NCBI RefSeq assembly: GCF_900010755.1
Contig: NZ_CZJT01000101.1
Coordinates: 124,001 to 188,000, forward strand
DNA length: 64,000 nucleotides
Source of the DNA: Paeniglutamicibacter antarcticus
GTDB taxonomy: Bacteria; Actinomycetota; Actinomycetes; Actinomycetales; Micrococcaceae
Reading direction: 5' to 3'
Below the pieces are notes generated by a model. It ran no database searches. It worked only from the letters and a program-made list of their open reading frames with translations, and was not told where the DNA came from. Positions 48,638-57,432 of the stretch are shown here, one piece after another. The position numbers and the translations under genes are program-made. Numbering within the stretch: position 1 is the first letter of the stretch; every line of letters begins with the position of its first letter.

Positions 48638-49558
48638 CTATCGGTTTTCCGGGGTCGTGCGCATCCCGCGCCCGCTTCCCGGATCTGTTGTGAAGACCCA
48701 CGGATCCGTGGGCAGAAGTGCTGGATCAAAGGCGGACAAGGCCGCTTCCAAAGACTCGACTGGTAGACCCAGTGAGGCGAGCATCATGGCCCGGGCTTCG
48801 GTGGCGTCGATGCCGTGTGCGGCAAGCTGGACAAGGGTCACCGACCCGTCGCGCTTGGCCAGCCGCTTGCCCTCGGCGTTCAGCGCCAACGGGACATGTG
48901 CATAGGTGGGCGCCGGGTAACCGAGCAACTGTGCCAGGTACGCCTGGCGGGGTGCGGAGGAGAGTAGATCATCCCCGCGGACCACCTGGTCGATTCCCTG
49001 GACACCGTCGTCAACCACGACGGCCAGGTTGTAGGCGGGAACCCCGTCGTTGCGCAACACCACAAAATCGTCGACGACCCCGGTGAATGGCCCGTGCAGC
49101 AGGTCGGTGATGGTGAATTCTCCGGTGGCGCTGCGCAAGCGCAGGGCAGCGGGGCGGGACTCGCGCTTGCTGGCGCGTTCAGATTCGGTGAGGTCACGGC
49201 ATGTTCCGGGGTAGGTTCCGGGTGCCGCATGCGGTGCGCTGGACGCCTCGGCAATGTCCCGCCGGGTGCAGAAACATTCGAAGACCAGGTTGCGCTGGCG
49301 TAGCTCGTTGATTGCTGCGGCGTATAGCGGTGCGCGTTCGGACTGCCTTACCGTGGGGCCATCCCAGTTCAGGCCAATGGCGCGCAGGTCGGCAAGCTGG
49401 GTTTCTTCGGCGCCAGCCCGGGCCCGGTCGAGGTCTTCAACGCGCATCAGGAAGTCGCGTTGGGTGGAACGGGCGAACAGCCAGGCAAGGATCGCGGTGC
49501 GCAGGTTGCCCAGGTGAAGTTCGCCGGAGGGGCTGGGGGCGAATCGTCCGGCACCCAT
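48638..49558 (-). CDS. gluQ: glutamyl-Q tRNA(Asp) synthetase
   Basis: GluQ activates glutamate and attaches it to queuosine in tRNA(Asp). The 306-residue protein from ATG 49558 (TAGGAG upstream) has the class I HIGH-like RFAPSPSGELHLGNLRTA and the KMSKS-like KRLAKRDGS. Cys in FECFCTRRDI and YPGTCRDL may bind zinc. It lacks the anticodon-binding domain of GltX, as expected for this family. It reads into dnaX with a 10-base gap, so gluQ-dnaX-recR are probably one transcript. A longer frame extending through the SRP RNA gene is not a real start. Confidence 0.95.
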   Translation of the reverse strand: MGAGRFAPSPSGELHLGNLRTAILAWLFARSTQRDFLMRVEDLDRARAGAEETQLADLRAIGLNWDGPTVRQSERAPLYAAAINELRQRNLVFECFCTRRDIAEASSAPHAAPGTYPGTCRDLTESERASKRESRPAALRLRSATGEFTITDLLHGPFTGVVDDFVVLRNDGVPAYNLAVVVDDGVQGIDQVVRGDDLLSSAPRQAYLAQLLGYPAPTYAHVPLALNAEGKRLAKRDGSVTLVQLAAHGIDATEARAMMLASLGLPVESLEAALSAFDPALLPTDPWVFTTDPGSGRGMRTTPENR

Positions 49559-49603
49559 GACCACTCCTAATTTCAATCGCTCAGCATCATGGGCAGACAG
49601 TAA

Positions 49604-49693
49604 AGGCCCCTCATGCACCTGCCAGAGCCCATCTACCCTTGCTACCTTCCGGTCCTGGGGGAGTTCAACAGGATGACACCACATGAGGGGCCG
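49604..49693 (-). ncRNA. ffs: small signal recognition particle RNA (4.5S type)
   Basis: The minus strand reads GGCCCCTCATG at one end and CATGAGGGGCC at the other, closing a long hairpin of about 90 bases. The apical part contains GTTGAACTCCCCCAGGACCGG, AAGGTAGCAAGGG and GGGCTCTGGCAGG, the conserved SRP domain IV with its GGAA-type tetraloop. It would bind Ffh and target membrane proteins. It lies between gluQ and the DUF222/HNH gene. Confidence 0.96.
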
Positions 49694-49735
49694 TCAAACA
49701 GTCTACCCGAGGAATGCCCACGTCCGTAAATCGAG

Positions 49736-51295
49736 CTAGGCACCGGAAGCGTCTGGCTCATTTTCCGGGTATCCGGGGACCTGCTCGTGCTCGTCCCAGC
49801 CCAGCAGGCGCCGGGTTTGCTGGTCAAGGTGCCCACCGGGAAGCATCAATTGCCGGGGTTCGGGTTCCGGGTTCAACGGGTGCGGGTAGATCAGCCCGTC
49901 TGGCAGTTCAAGCTGCGTCATCCCATGCGGGGTGCGCCACTGGATGGAGCCGTTGCCCATGTGCACTACTTCCCAGCCGAGCACATGCTTGTAGACCTGG
50001 TGCCGTTTGCATAGGTATTGGGCGTTCTTTTCTGAGGTGGCGCCTCCCGTGGCCCACGCGTCAATGTGGTCGATCTCCGAGGCCATGGGTGCACGGCGGC
50101 AGCCAGGAAAACGGCAGTGTTCGTCGCGAACCCGCAGGAAATCCCTCAGTGCCTTGGAAGGCTTGTATCGTTTTCGGCCCAAATCCAGGATGGCGCCGGT
50201 CCATGGGTCGGTCAGGATGGGCTTGAGTGAAGGGGCTTTGGCCGCGAGCCTCAATGCGGCACCCAGCGGGATGGGGCCGTAGCCCTCAAGGTTGGCGATG
50301 CCCCGTTCGGGATTCGTCAGAAGTTCAAGGGCAGGAATCGTCAGGCCAACGAACAGCGCGGATTTCTTGTGCTTGGCCCCCGGCCATCCGTCGATCAGGC
50401 TGTCGCGGAATACATCGGCGCGCAGCTGGCCCACATGCCTGTCTTCCTCCCCGACCAGGAGCCTGCCCGCATGGGTGTTGACGGTGTTGTAGATCGCCAG
50501 CACATCTTCGGCCGGCAAATATGCCTGTAGGACTGCCATTCCATCGGCTTCCGGCCACCACATGAGCGAGCGGCCGCCCTCGGCCCGAGACCGTCGGTGG
50601 GACGCTGGCTCGGGATGGAGGCGTTCGCGTTGGCGTTTGATGCGTAGCGCCATCGACGCATCCGAGGCTGTAAGCGCCGTGGCAAGCAGCGAAGATTCGA
50701 TCTGCCGGGCCGTTTGCAACGGGATGTCTTGGGTTTGTTTCACCAGGGCTCCCGCCGTTCGCCCTGTGATGCGGCCTCCACACAGCTCAAAGAGTGAATC
50801 TTCGTGGACGTAGCGCAATCCTTCGGCGGTGGCGAGCCTGTTGAAGGTTGATCGTTCGGAAGTTCGAGTGGCCATTGCCGCCTCGGCCACGAATGATGAT
50901 CGATTCAAATCTTGATCCATCCGTGACAGCGGGTATCCGTGCTCCTCGATCTCCCGTTTGTAATCGAAGAGCGTCGGATTTTCTTCCGAGAGGGGAGTGG
51001 TGAGTCCTCGTTGGACCATTTCGCTGGAGTCTGCCAGCACCATGGCCTCAAGCCCATCGAGCATTGAACGGATCTTGCCGATCTCCCTCAGCTGTTCAAG
51101 CCCTGCTGCGGGCGTGTTTGGGCACCGCGATGATGTGACCTTGGTAACTGCTTTTTGGAGGGGTTGGGTGGCGAGGAATCTTTCGATCCCGGAAATCCAT
51201 GTTCCGTCGCCGCCGCAGTATTGACGCGACCCTGCCGGGGGCACCCCCGAACCCTCTGGCCCCGTATTCATCTGGCGAGCGGCGAGTTTTCCCAT
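49736..51295 (-). CDS. DUF222 / HNH endonuclease (13E12 repeat family)
   Basis: The 519-residue protein has the DUF222 helical region (LDGLEAMVLADSSEMVQRGL to AYLPAEDVLAIYNTVN) and a C-terminal HNH domain: CRFPGCRRAPMASEIDHID and LCKRHQVYKH. The CxxC pairs and the EIDHID-H-N arrangement would bind zinc and the catalytic metal. This family occurs in many divergent copies in actinobacteria and is thought to be mobile or selfish, though activity is mostly untested. It sits between ffs and a tRNA gene. ATG 51295 is used; ATG 51271 is an alternative start. Confidence 0.88.
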   Translation of the reverse strand: MGKLAARQMNTGPEGSGVPPAGSRQYCGGDGTWISGIERFLATQPLQKAVTKVTSSRCPNTPAAGLEQLREIGKIRSMLDGLEAMVLADSSEMVQRGLTTPLSEENPTLFDYKREIEEHGYPLSRMDQDLNRSSFVAEAAMATRTSERSTFNRLATAEGLRYVHEDSLFELCGGRITGRTAGALVKQTQDIPLQTARQIESSLLATALTASDASMALRIKRQRERLHPEPASHRRSRAEGGRSLMWWPEADGMAVLQAYLPAEDVLAIYNTVNTHAGRLLVGEEDRHVGQLRADVFRDSLIDGWPGAKHKKSALFVGLTIPALELLTNPERGIANLEGYGPIPLGAALRLAAKAPSLKPILTDPWTGAILDLGRKRYKPSKALRDFLRVRDEHCRFPGCRRAPMASEIDHIDAWATGGATSEKNAQYLCKRHQVYKHVLGWEVVHMGNGSIQWRTPHGMTQLELPDGLIYPHPLNPEPEPRQLMLPGGHLDQQTRRLLGWDEHEQVPGYPENEPDASGA

Positions 51296-51489
51296 GTTTC
51301 AGTGCATCACGGATGCGCTCGCCGGAGGTGGCGGGTGGCGGGCTTGTGGAGAACTTTTGGTGGCCTTATTGGGCGCAGTAGGCGGTTGCGTGCGGGGTCC
51401 AAGTCCGGTCGTGCGTCCCATGCCTGAATTCTCGATTCGTTGTCTCCGAAAATGTCCGCTATGCTGGAACCTGCTTTTAGAAGCAAGCT

Positions 51490-51574
51490 GGAGGATTCGC
51501 CTAGCGGCCTATGGCGCACGCCTGGAACGCGTGTTGGGTTAACGCCCTCAGGGGTTCAAATCCCCTATCCTCCG
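51490..51574 (+). tRNA. tRNA-Ser(GGA)
   Basis: The 85-base gene folds into a class II tRNA. GGAGGAT at 51490-51496 pairs with ATCCTCC at 51567-51573, with discriminator G 51574. The anticodon stem CACGC/GCGTG encloses CTGGAAC with anticodon GGA at 51524-51526. A long variable arm (TTGGGTTAACGCCCTC region) and a GGGGTTCAAATCCCC T-arm follow. It decodes UCC/UCU. CCA is not encoded. Confidence 0.97.
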
Positions 51575-51584
51575 CGGATACGGT

Positions 51585-51620
51585 ATCGGTCTTGACTTGA
51601 GAAATCAGGTCAAGGCCGAT
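51585..51620 (+). terminator. terminator after tRNA-Ser
   Basis: ATCGGTCTTGAC at 51585-51596 pairs with GTCAAGGCCGAT at 51609-51620 (one wobble), followed by TTCGTTT. Confidence 0.8.
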
Positions 51621-51850
51621 TTCGTTTAACCTCAGCGGCCTACTTTTTGCTTGATGTCGGACCGGCACTTATGCCGCAGCCCTTGAGGTCTACGGGCCTC
51701 AAGGTAGCGTTCATTTTTTGTTTCATGGCATAGGCCCTATGGCGCAATACTGGCGTGGTGACGAGCAGCGTCGAAAAAATGTCCATAGACTAACCGTGAA
51801 CGTGTAGCGCCCAATGAGCGGTGCGTTGAACCCATAGAAGGTTGTGCTTG

Positions 51851-52624
51851 ATGAGTGATCGCCGTGTTGCTGTCGTTGTGGAAGATGACGAAGACATCCG
51901 TGGACTGCTTGAAGCGGTATTGCAGCAATCGGGTTTCGATGTCCACTCAACGGATTCGGGCGTCAGCGGAGTAGTGCTTGTCGAGTCGCACCGGCCAGAT
52001 CTGGTGACCCTGGACCTTGGGCTTCCTGACATTGATGGATTTGAAACTGCCCGTAGGATCCGGATGATCTCCGACGCCCACATCGTGATGCTGACGGCCA
52101 GAACCGATGAGATTGACACGGTTCTGGGGCTTGAAGCAGGAGCCGATGAATACGTGACCAAGCCGTTCCGACCGCGCGAGCTCCGGGCCCGGGTTGATGC
52201 CATCATGCGCAGGCGTACAGGCCCGGGCGCATCAGAGAAGCAGGCCCCGGCAGTAGAGGTCGTTGAATCCGACCCGGGAGTGCCTGTCGCAGGGGATTCA
52301 GTTCGCATGCTGAACGGTTTACTGCTCAACAGTTCCACGTACACCGTTGAAGTTGATGGCCAGGCAAAGACCGTCACTCCGACGGAATTCATTTTGCTGG
52401 ACACGCTTTTAGGTTCCAAAGGCCATATTCGCACCAAGAGTGATCTTGTGCGCCGGTTGCGCGACGAAACCAATGATTCGGGAACGTTTGTTTCGGTGTC
52501 CGACGAGCGATCGGTTGAAGTCCACCTAGGTAACCTGCGCCGTAAGCTCGGCGATTCGGCCTCCGAACCTCGGTGGATCGAAACCGTCCGCGGGGTTGGA
52601 TACCGCTCCGCGGCAAGGCGCTAA
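51851..52624 (+). CDS. OmpR-family response regulator
   Basis: From ATG 51851 the protein is 257 residues. The receiver domain has EDDED (acidic pocket), the phosphoacceptor at D55 in LVTLDLGLPDIDGFE and KPF later. The C-terminal half is a winged-helix OmpR-type DNA-binding domain with SVEVHLGNLRRKLGDSASEPRWIETVRGVGYR. Its end is 16 bases from the convergent end of the degenerate Hpt-like gene, and the likely kinase partner is encoded just beyond it on the minus strand. The 51621-51850 gap holds no obvious gene. Confidence 0.93.
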   Translation: MSDRRVAVVVEDDEDIRGLLEAVLQQSGFDVHSTDSGVSGVVLVESHRPDLVTLDLGLPDIDGFETARRIRMISDAHIVMLTARTDEIDTVLGLEAGADEYVTKPFRPRELRARVDAIMRRRTGPGASEKQAPAVEVVESDPGVPVAGDSVRMLNGLLLNSSTYTVEVDGQAKTVTPTEFILLDTLLGSKGHIRTKSDLVRRLRDETNDSGTFVSVSDERSVEVHLGNLRRKLGDSASEPRWIETVRGVGYRSAARR

Positions 52625-52640
52625 CTGCGCCAGCCCGAGT

Positions 52641-53111
52641 TTAGGCGGGTATCTTTTGAGAGATGCCCAGCGTCGAAAGCATTTGAACCGAGTGGCAACC
52701 TACATCGCGGACCAACCCGATCAGCTCGCCTAGCTTCTCGACAAGCATTTCACTGAACGCACGGTGAAGGCAATCGGCCAGTTCGGCCAGTTGGGTGGCT
52801 CCTGCCATCAACGCACCCGATTTCAGCGACAGCGCGGCATCTTGCCCTTCAGCGCTGTTAAAGCTGTGCATGGCAGATTCAAGGCGTTCAAGCCGGCCGG
52901 GCCACATCGAGCAGAACTGCCCGATAAATCGCGATGTGTACTCCGCCCCCAGATCCTCAATGAGTTTGTCCAGGGTCTGTGCACACACCACAGAATCTAG
53001 AGAACTCAATGGCAATGTCATTTTCATATCATCGACCGCCAAGCTCATGATCTGCCACCAGAAACCCTCAAGGGAAGCGCAAGATTCTTGTAAATGAATC
53101 TGCGTCATCAT
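52641..53111 (-). CDS. degenerate Hpt-domain protein (phosphoacceptor His lost)
   Basis: The 156-residue protein aligns with a histidine-phosphotransfer domain. EDLGAEYTSRFIGQF is helix-like, and AALSLKSGALMAGATQLAELA matches the AAHSLKGSAGNLGAERLAELA core position for position. The invariant His is Leu94 here, so it cannot be phosphorylated at the normal site. Such pseudo-Hpt proteins can bind receivers without phosphotransfer. It lies between the OmpR regulator (convergent) and the histidine kinase (same strand, 288 bases upstream). The start could be either of the tandem ATGs (53108, 53111) or ATG about 53045. Confidence 0.7.
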   Translation of the reverse strand: MMTQIHLQESCASLEGFWWQIMSLAVDDMKMTLPLSSLDSVVCAQTLDKLIEDLGAEYTSRFIGQFCSMWPGRLERLESAMHSFNSAEGQDAALSLKSGALMAGATQLAELADCLHRAFSEMLVEKLGELIGLVRDVGCHSVQMLSTLGISQKIPA

Positions 53112-53281
53112 TGTGGAAAACCTGCCTGCACCCCTGCGGAGAAATTGATACTCGCACGGAATAGTGGCAAATACAGCAGCCCGTCAGGTCACTGGCGGGA
53201 AAGGCAGCCAGGGATTTTCAAATAACAGCTGTTATGCACGCTAGCGTCTTGGGGGCGCGAGCGAGCATCGGGACACGAGGC

Positions 53282-53310
53282 GGGTCAAGGATCTTGGGGG
53301 TCTTTGACCC
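53282..53310 (-). terminator. hairpin downstream of the histidine kinase gene
   Basis: GGGTCAA at 53282-53288 pairs with TTGACCC at 53304-53310. It lies 90 bases after the kinase stop in the 288-base gap before the Hpt-like gene. Weak T content makes termination uncertain. The rest of the gap shows no coding signature. Confidence 0.4.
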
Positions 53311-53399
53311 CTTCGTCTTTAACTCCTGGGTTACGCCCGGGCCTTGGGCCAGCTTCTAACTACCAGTCGATCGGACGCACCAGGCTCAGTCCCGCGGGT

Positions 53400-55100
53400 T
53401 CACTTCCGTGGAAGGGCCACAGTCATTGTTGTCCCGCGCCCAAGTTCGCTTTCGGCGCTGATGCTTCCACCATGCGCGACCACCAGTTCATGGGTGATCG
53501 CCAGACCTAATCCAACGCCAGGTAAACCCGAGAGGCGAGCGTTTTCGCTCCTGAAGAACCGGGTGAACAGCTGCTTGCAGTCTTCTTCCGAAATGCCTAG
53601 CCCGGTATCGATGACACGAAGTCGAACTTCGGCTTCATCGCTTTCAACTTCAACAACTATTGAATCTCCGGGATTCGAGTACTTGATTGAGTTAGAAACA
53701 AGGTTGTCCACGACCTGTCCCAGACGTAAGGAATCTCCGAGCATCGGCTCGTGGCACAGTACCCCCTGTTTCAAATCGATTCCGGCTGCAACCGCCCTCG
53801 GGGCCAGGAATTCCAGGCGAGTGGCCACCATGGCGCCTAGGTCCATCGGCGCGGCGTTGATTTTTTGTCGACCGGAGGCTGCGGCCAGCAGGTCGTTGAC
53901 CATGAACAGCAATCTGTTGGTGTTACGGGAAATGATGGCCAACGATTTTTCGGTACTTGTGCTGTTGGCAGGGTCCTCCTCAAGCAACTCCAGGTATCCA
54001 AGAATGGAAGTCAGCGGAGTCCTTAATTCATGGCTCACATTGGCCAGGAACCGGTCTTTCGTCTTTGCCGCCTCAATCATCGGGGTCACATTCTTGAACA
54101 TGATGACGGCACCGTCAGGATTGCCATCCTCATCGAATAGCTGGCGGGCAGATGTTGAGTGGTAAACGGGGTTATCGACGGGTCCCAACGCGAGTAATTC
54201 ATCAGTGAACTCTTCATGTTGGCTAGCCCTGAAAACCGGGCGATCCGTAGCTGCCATGGTTTCCACCAGTGGGTCGTAGGATGCGGAGAGCGCACGCACC
54301 AGAAGCTGCGCCTCGGTGGGGTCTGGGTTGTTCGTTGGCATTGCGTGAAGGTGCTGGAACTTCTGGACTTCGTTCATCAAAACATCATTGCCATCACCGT
54401 CAATCACCACGACGCCGACATTTGCCGCGTTGAGCACTGCATTAAGCAGGTCGGCTTGGCGGCGGCTATTGGCCAGTGACTCGCGCAGTTGCTGGTTCTT
54501 GAGCGAAGTGTTGTACTCAGCGATCACAGTGGTGACGGCCAGCGCCAGGAGCACCACGGGTATGAGCAATGGGCGGACAACATTGACCGTAGTCAGCGGG
54601 ATGCCATGGTTCCACAGCTGCAACCAGGTGGTAGCCAGGGGAAATGCGAAGGACAAGAACAGCGTGGTTCGCGGCATGAAACCAGACCATGCAAACCAAA
54701 AAATGGGGAAGCCGATGAGCAGGGATACCCCACTCAGCCATTGGTAGGCACCCAAGGCCATGAGTGCGGCCGCGATCAGGCCAAGGGCCGGGATGATGAG
54801 GTAGGTGAACTCATTCCGGAATTTTTGCCACGGCACGACCCCTGCGGCAATAGTGTTGAACAATACGAGGGCGATCCCCGTGACGAAGAGGTTATCGCCG
54901 TAGATCTGCTCGCGGTTTGAGAACAACGCAATGACGCAAGTGATCAAGACCGCAAGAAACATCGGCAGCTGTGAAAGCAGAACCTTGCGCCGAACCGGAA
55001 GATCGGAGAACGATGTGCCGCCCTTGAGCTGGGAGCTAAACCTATTGATCATGCTGGGTTGTTCCTGATGTGCCTGATCAGTGCTGAGAGGAGCGGTCAT
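53400..55100 (-). CDS. membrane sensor histidine kinase with PAS domain
   Basis: A 566-residue kinase. Six to eight hydrophobic segments (about residues 38-200) form an integral membrane sensor. A coiled linker leads to a PAS domain (about 220-340: NAVLNAANVGVVVIDGDGN onward). The HisKA domain has FLANVSHELRTPLTSILGYLELL with H at about 357. The HATPase has VDNLVSNSIKYSNPGDSI, GLGISEEDCKQLFTRFFRSE and GVGLGLAITHELV. It is most likely the partner of the OmpR regulator at 51851-52624. The input signal is unknown. Confidence 0.93.
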   Translation of the reverse strand: MTAPLSTDQAHQEQPSMINRFSSQLKGGTSFSDLPVRRKVLLSQLPMFLAVLITCVIALFSNREQIYGDNLFVTGIALVLFNTIAAGVVPWQKFRNEFTYLIIPALGLIAAALMALGAYQWLSGVSLLIGFPIFWFAWSGFMPRTTLFLSFAFPLATTWLQLWNHGIPLTTVNVVRPLLIPVVLLALAVTTVIAEYNTSLKNQQLRESLANSRRQADLLNAVLNAANVGVVVIDGDGNDVLMNEVQKFQHLHAMPTNNPDPTEAQLLVRALSASYDPLVETMAATDRPVFRASQHEEFTDELLALGPVDNPVYHSTSARQLFDEDGNPDGAVIMFKNVTPMIEAAKTKDRFLANVSHELRTPLTSILGYLELLEEDPANSTSTEKSLAIISRNTNRLLFMVNDLLAAASGRQKINAAPMDLGAMVATRLEFLAPRAVAAGIDLKQGVLCHEPMLGDSLRLGQVVDNLVSNSIKYSNPGDSIVVEVESDEAEVRLRVIDTGLGISEEDCKQLFTRFFRSENARLSGLPGVGLGLAITHELVVAHGGSISAESELGRGTTMTVALPRK

Positions 55101-55232
55101 ACCCTAAAGCATAGTGATCAAAACCTGTCGCTGTACCGCAGAAGCCCATTAGCGAAAACAAGTGGGGCAATTCGCCGGACAGCCCACAGATTGCTTGGTT
55201 GCCCGGTCTGAATCCCCCAATTGACATGCTGG

Positions 55233-56258
55233 TTAATTCACGAGCTCCGGGTAATGGACCTTTGCGGTCTCAGGGTGCGCGCGCAGCCAACCTTTCAAGA
55301 CGTTCGCGCCGTAGGACGCCAGCATCGGGTTGCTGGGATCGTCAGATACCCCGCGTGCTGCCGCGGCCAATGGCGCAGGCAGTGGGATCGTGTCGATAAC
55401 CGAATCCAACCGCGGTGAGTAAAAGAAGGGAACCGAATAGCGGTCAACCCCCGCAGGAGGTGCCGTGACTCTGTGGATGGTGGCCATGAGGTAGCCATTT
55501 GTGGCGACCTCGAGCATCTCGCCCAGGTTCACCACCAGGGCACCCTCGAGCGGTTCCACCGGAAGCCATTCATCTTGGCCATATGGCTGGACTGCAAGGC
55601 CGCCGACAGCATCCTGCAGCAGTAAGGTAATGAATCCGTAGTCTGCGTGGGCGCCAACGCCCTGGCTGCCGGCGGCCGGAACCACTCCGCCACCGACGTA
55701 GTGAACGAGTTTGCCCATCCATGCTGGATTCGGTGAGAAAGCTTGCGCAAAGTAATCTTCGGGCAATCCCAGTCCAACGGAGAGCGCTGCCAAGAGTTCG
55801 GCACCGACCTCTTGCATCAGAGCGGCCCATTCCATTGCCGTTTGTTCAAGGGCGGGGAATGCCGCGGGCCATTGGTTGCGTCCTTGGAGCTTTAAGTATG
55901 GGGTGGCAGCATCAACGTTCTGCAAGGGTTCCCGGTCCGGACCAAAGTCGATTTGCTCCCGGGAATCTGCGCGGCCACGGGTGATTTCCGCGCCAAGGCG
56001 TGTGTATCCGCGAAACTGAGCTGAAGTTCGGTTGTCTAGTTCGAGTTTCTCTTCAACGGGGCGGGCAAAGAACTCGGCCAGGGTGTCTAGCAATTGACGC
56101 GCCGCACCGGGGGCCGCCCCGAATCCGGTGATTTGGAAGAATCCAACGCGATGAGCAGCATCGAGCAACGAGGCAATGAATTCTTCATCAAAGCTGCCAT
56201 CTGCGTGACGCGCCGTTGTCATATCCAAGACCGGGACCGAGGTAAGAACAGTATTCAT
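55233..56258 (-). CDS. 2-oxoglutarate/Fe(II) oxygenase, isopenicillin N synthase family
   Basis: From ATG 56258 the protein is 341 residues. N-terminal DIOX_N-like part (SVPVLDMTTARHADGSFDEEF, DAAHRVGFFQITGFG) and C-terminal double-stranded beta helix with the metal triad: HADYGFITLLLQD (His and Asp), then ATIHRVTAPPAG (second His), and RYSVPFFYSP with the 2-oxoglutarate-binding Arg-x-Ser. It probably hydroxylates or desaturates a small molecule. Longer upstream frames lack an SD. It stands alone, divergent from the small ParB-like gene. Confidence 0.9.
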   Translation of the reverse strand: MNTVLTSVPVLDMTTARHADGSFDEEFIASLLDAAHRVGFFQITGFGAAPGAARQLLDTLAEFFARPVEEKLELDNRTSAQFRGYTRLGAEITRGRADSREQIDFGPDREPLQNVDAATPYLKLQGRNQWPAAFPALEQTAMEWAALMQEVGAELLAALSVGLGLPEDYFAQAFSPNPAWMGKLVHYVGGGVVPAAGSQGVGAHADYGFITLLLQDAVGGLAVQPYGQDEWLPVEPLEGALVVNLGEMLEVATNGYLMATIHRVTAPPAGVDRYSVPFFYSPRLDSVIDTIPLPAPLAAAARGVSDDPSNPMLASYGANVLKGWLRAHPETAKVHYPELVN

Positions 56259-56439
56259 GACACAAGGGTGCACCCGTTTGAGCCAAATGTGACAGCTTGC
56301 ATTACCCCACGTTCCGCAATGTGAATCCATGTGTCGATTCCCTTGACGGGGGCTGGAAAATGAACCGAAGATCTGGCGGCGCGAATACATAATCGCTCAA
56401 ACGGGTCATTTGCGCGCAGAAGTTTCCTAAGCTGGTGGG

Positions 56440-56739
56440 GTGATCTTCAAATCTGTTGGCGAATCTCGCCCGTACCCCGACCACGGCTACGTGACCCCCA
56501 AGGACTGGTCGGCCGTGCCGCCCATGCAGGTGCGCCTGGACGAACTTGTCACGACCAAGAGCACCCTGGACCTGGCGGCGCTGCTGGCCGAGGACTCGAC
56601 GTTCTTTGGTGATCTCTTTCCGCACGTCGTGCAATGGCGCGGAACCCGATACCTCGAAGATGGTCTCCACCGCGCGGTGCGCACAGCGCTGCACCAACGA
56701 TCGATCCTCCATGCCCGCGTATTGATGATCGAGGACTGA
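56440..56739 (+). CDS. small conserved protein with ParB/sulfiredoxin-like pattern
   Basis: The 99-residue product begins with GTG 56440. After YPDHGYVTPKDWSAVPPMQV it shows VRLDELVTTKSTLDLAALLAEDSTFFGDLFPHVVQW and YLEDGLHRAVRTALHQRSILHARVL. The DG-HR motif near the end resembles the DGHHR core of ParB and sulfiredoxin-type nucleotide-binding folds; that similarity is my inference. Databases place some homologues as VapB-like antitoxins. It is paired with a LytR_C protein six bases downstream, a widespread actinobacterial pair without known function. The SD lies very close to the start, so leaderless initiation is possible. Confidence 0.72.
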   Translation: MIFKSVGESRPYPDHGYVTPKDWSAVPPMQVRLDELVTTKSTLDLAALLAEDSTFFGDLFPHVVQWRGTRYLEDGLHRAVRTALHQRSILHARVLMIED

Positions 56740-56745
56740 CCTGAC

Positions 56746-57432
56746 ATGGCGCGCAACCCGGATCCGAATGAATGGCATGGGCACCACATCATCTCTGAAG
56801 ATGAGTTCGACAGTCCGGAGTTTGCCGTTGATGCCAAGGCCAAACGACGCAGGACCGTACGCCACGGAATTATCCTGACACTAGTCGTCATGTTATTGGC
56901 CGCGGCCTTGGTCACTGCCTATCTGGTGAATACCAAGGCAATTGTCATCGATGCCTTGGAACCCAAGCCGGTGGCTGCGGCACCTAGTGAAGCGAATGCC
57001 TCGTGTCCGATGGACGAGTTGGCGTACGTTCAACCCTCCAAAATGAAGATCAACGTCATGAACGGAACCGAAGTCGCAGGCTTGGCAGGGGCAACAGCCA
57101 CCAAGCTTAAAAAGCGGGGATTCAAGGTGGGCGACGTTGGCAACGCCAGGTTGTCTCAGGTCGACGTTGTTGGCGCTGTGACCTCCGGTCCAGATGGGTA
57201 CGCCCAAGCGATGACGCTGCAACGGAACATTACCGGTCTTGCCTATGTTTTCGATCCCAAGCGGCAGGGAAGCACCGTCGATCTTGTCATTGGGACAAAG
57301 TACAAAGATCTGGTCAACGAGAAGAAGATCAACAGCAAGCCAGGCAAGCTCGGCTGCACTCCGGCAAAAGCAAAGACGGCCCCAGCCAAGCCGGAGCCGT
57401 CTAAAACGCCGCAGGGGAGCAGTAAAGGCTAA
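56746..57432 (+). CDS. LytR C-terminal domain membrane protein
   Basis: The 228-residue protein has a cytoplasmic start, one membrane helix (about 48-69, GIILTLVVMLLAAALVTAYLV) and an external LytR_C domain (MKINVMNGTEVAGLAGATATKLKKRGF, about 98-185). It ends with a Lys/Pro/Ser-rich tail. LytR_C is also found at the C-terminus of wall teichoic-acid ligases, where it may bind wall polymer; alone it has no known activity. GACCTGAC overlaps the end of the preceding gene by a short gap (6 bases), suggesting co-transcription. Its TAA and the stop of the convergent FrnE-like gene share bases. Confidence 0.87.
   Translation: MARNPDPNEWHGHHIISEDEFDSPEFAVDAKAKRRRTVRHGIILTLVVMLLAAALVTAYLVNTKAIVIDALEPKPVAAAPSEANASCPMDELAYVQPSKMKINVMNGTEVAGLAGATATKLKKRGFKVGDVGNARLSQVDVVGAVTSGPDGYAQAMTLQRNITGLAYVFDPKRQGSTVDLVIGTKYKDLVNEKKINSKPGKLGCTPAKAKTAPAKPEPSKTPQGSSKG

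Noticed and set aside
49559..49684. Longer gluQ start
   Set aside because: It would translate through the SRP RNA, and ATG 49558 has a good ribosome site.
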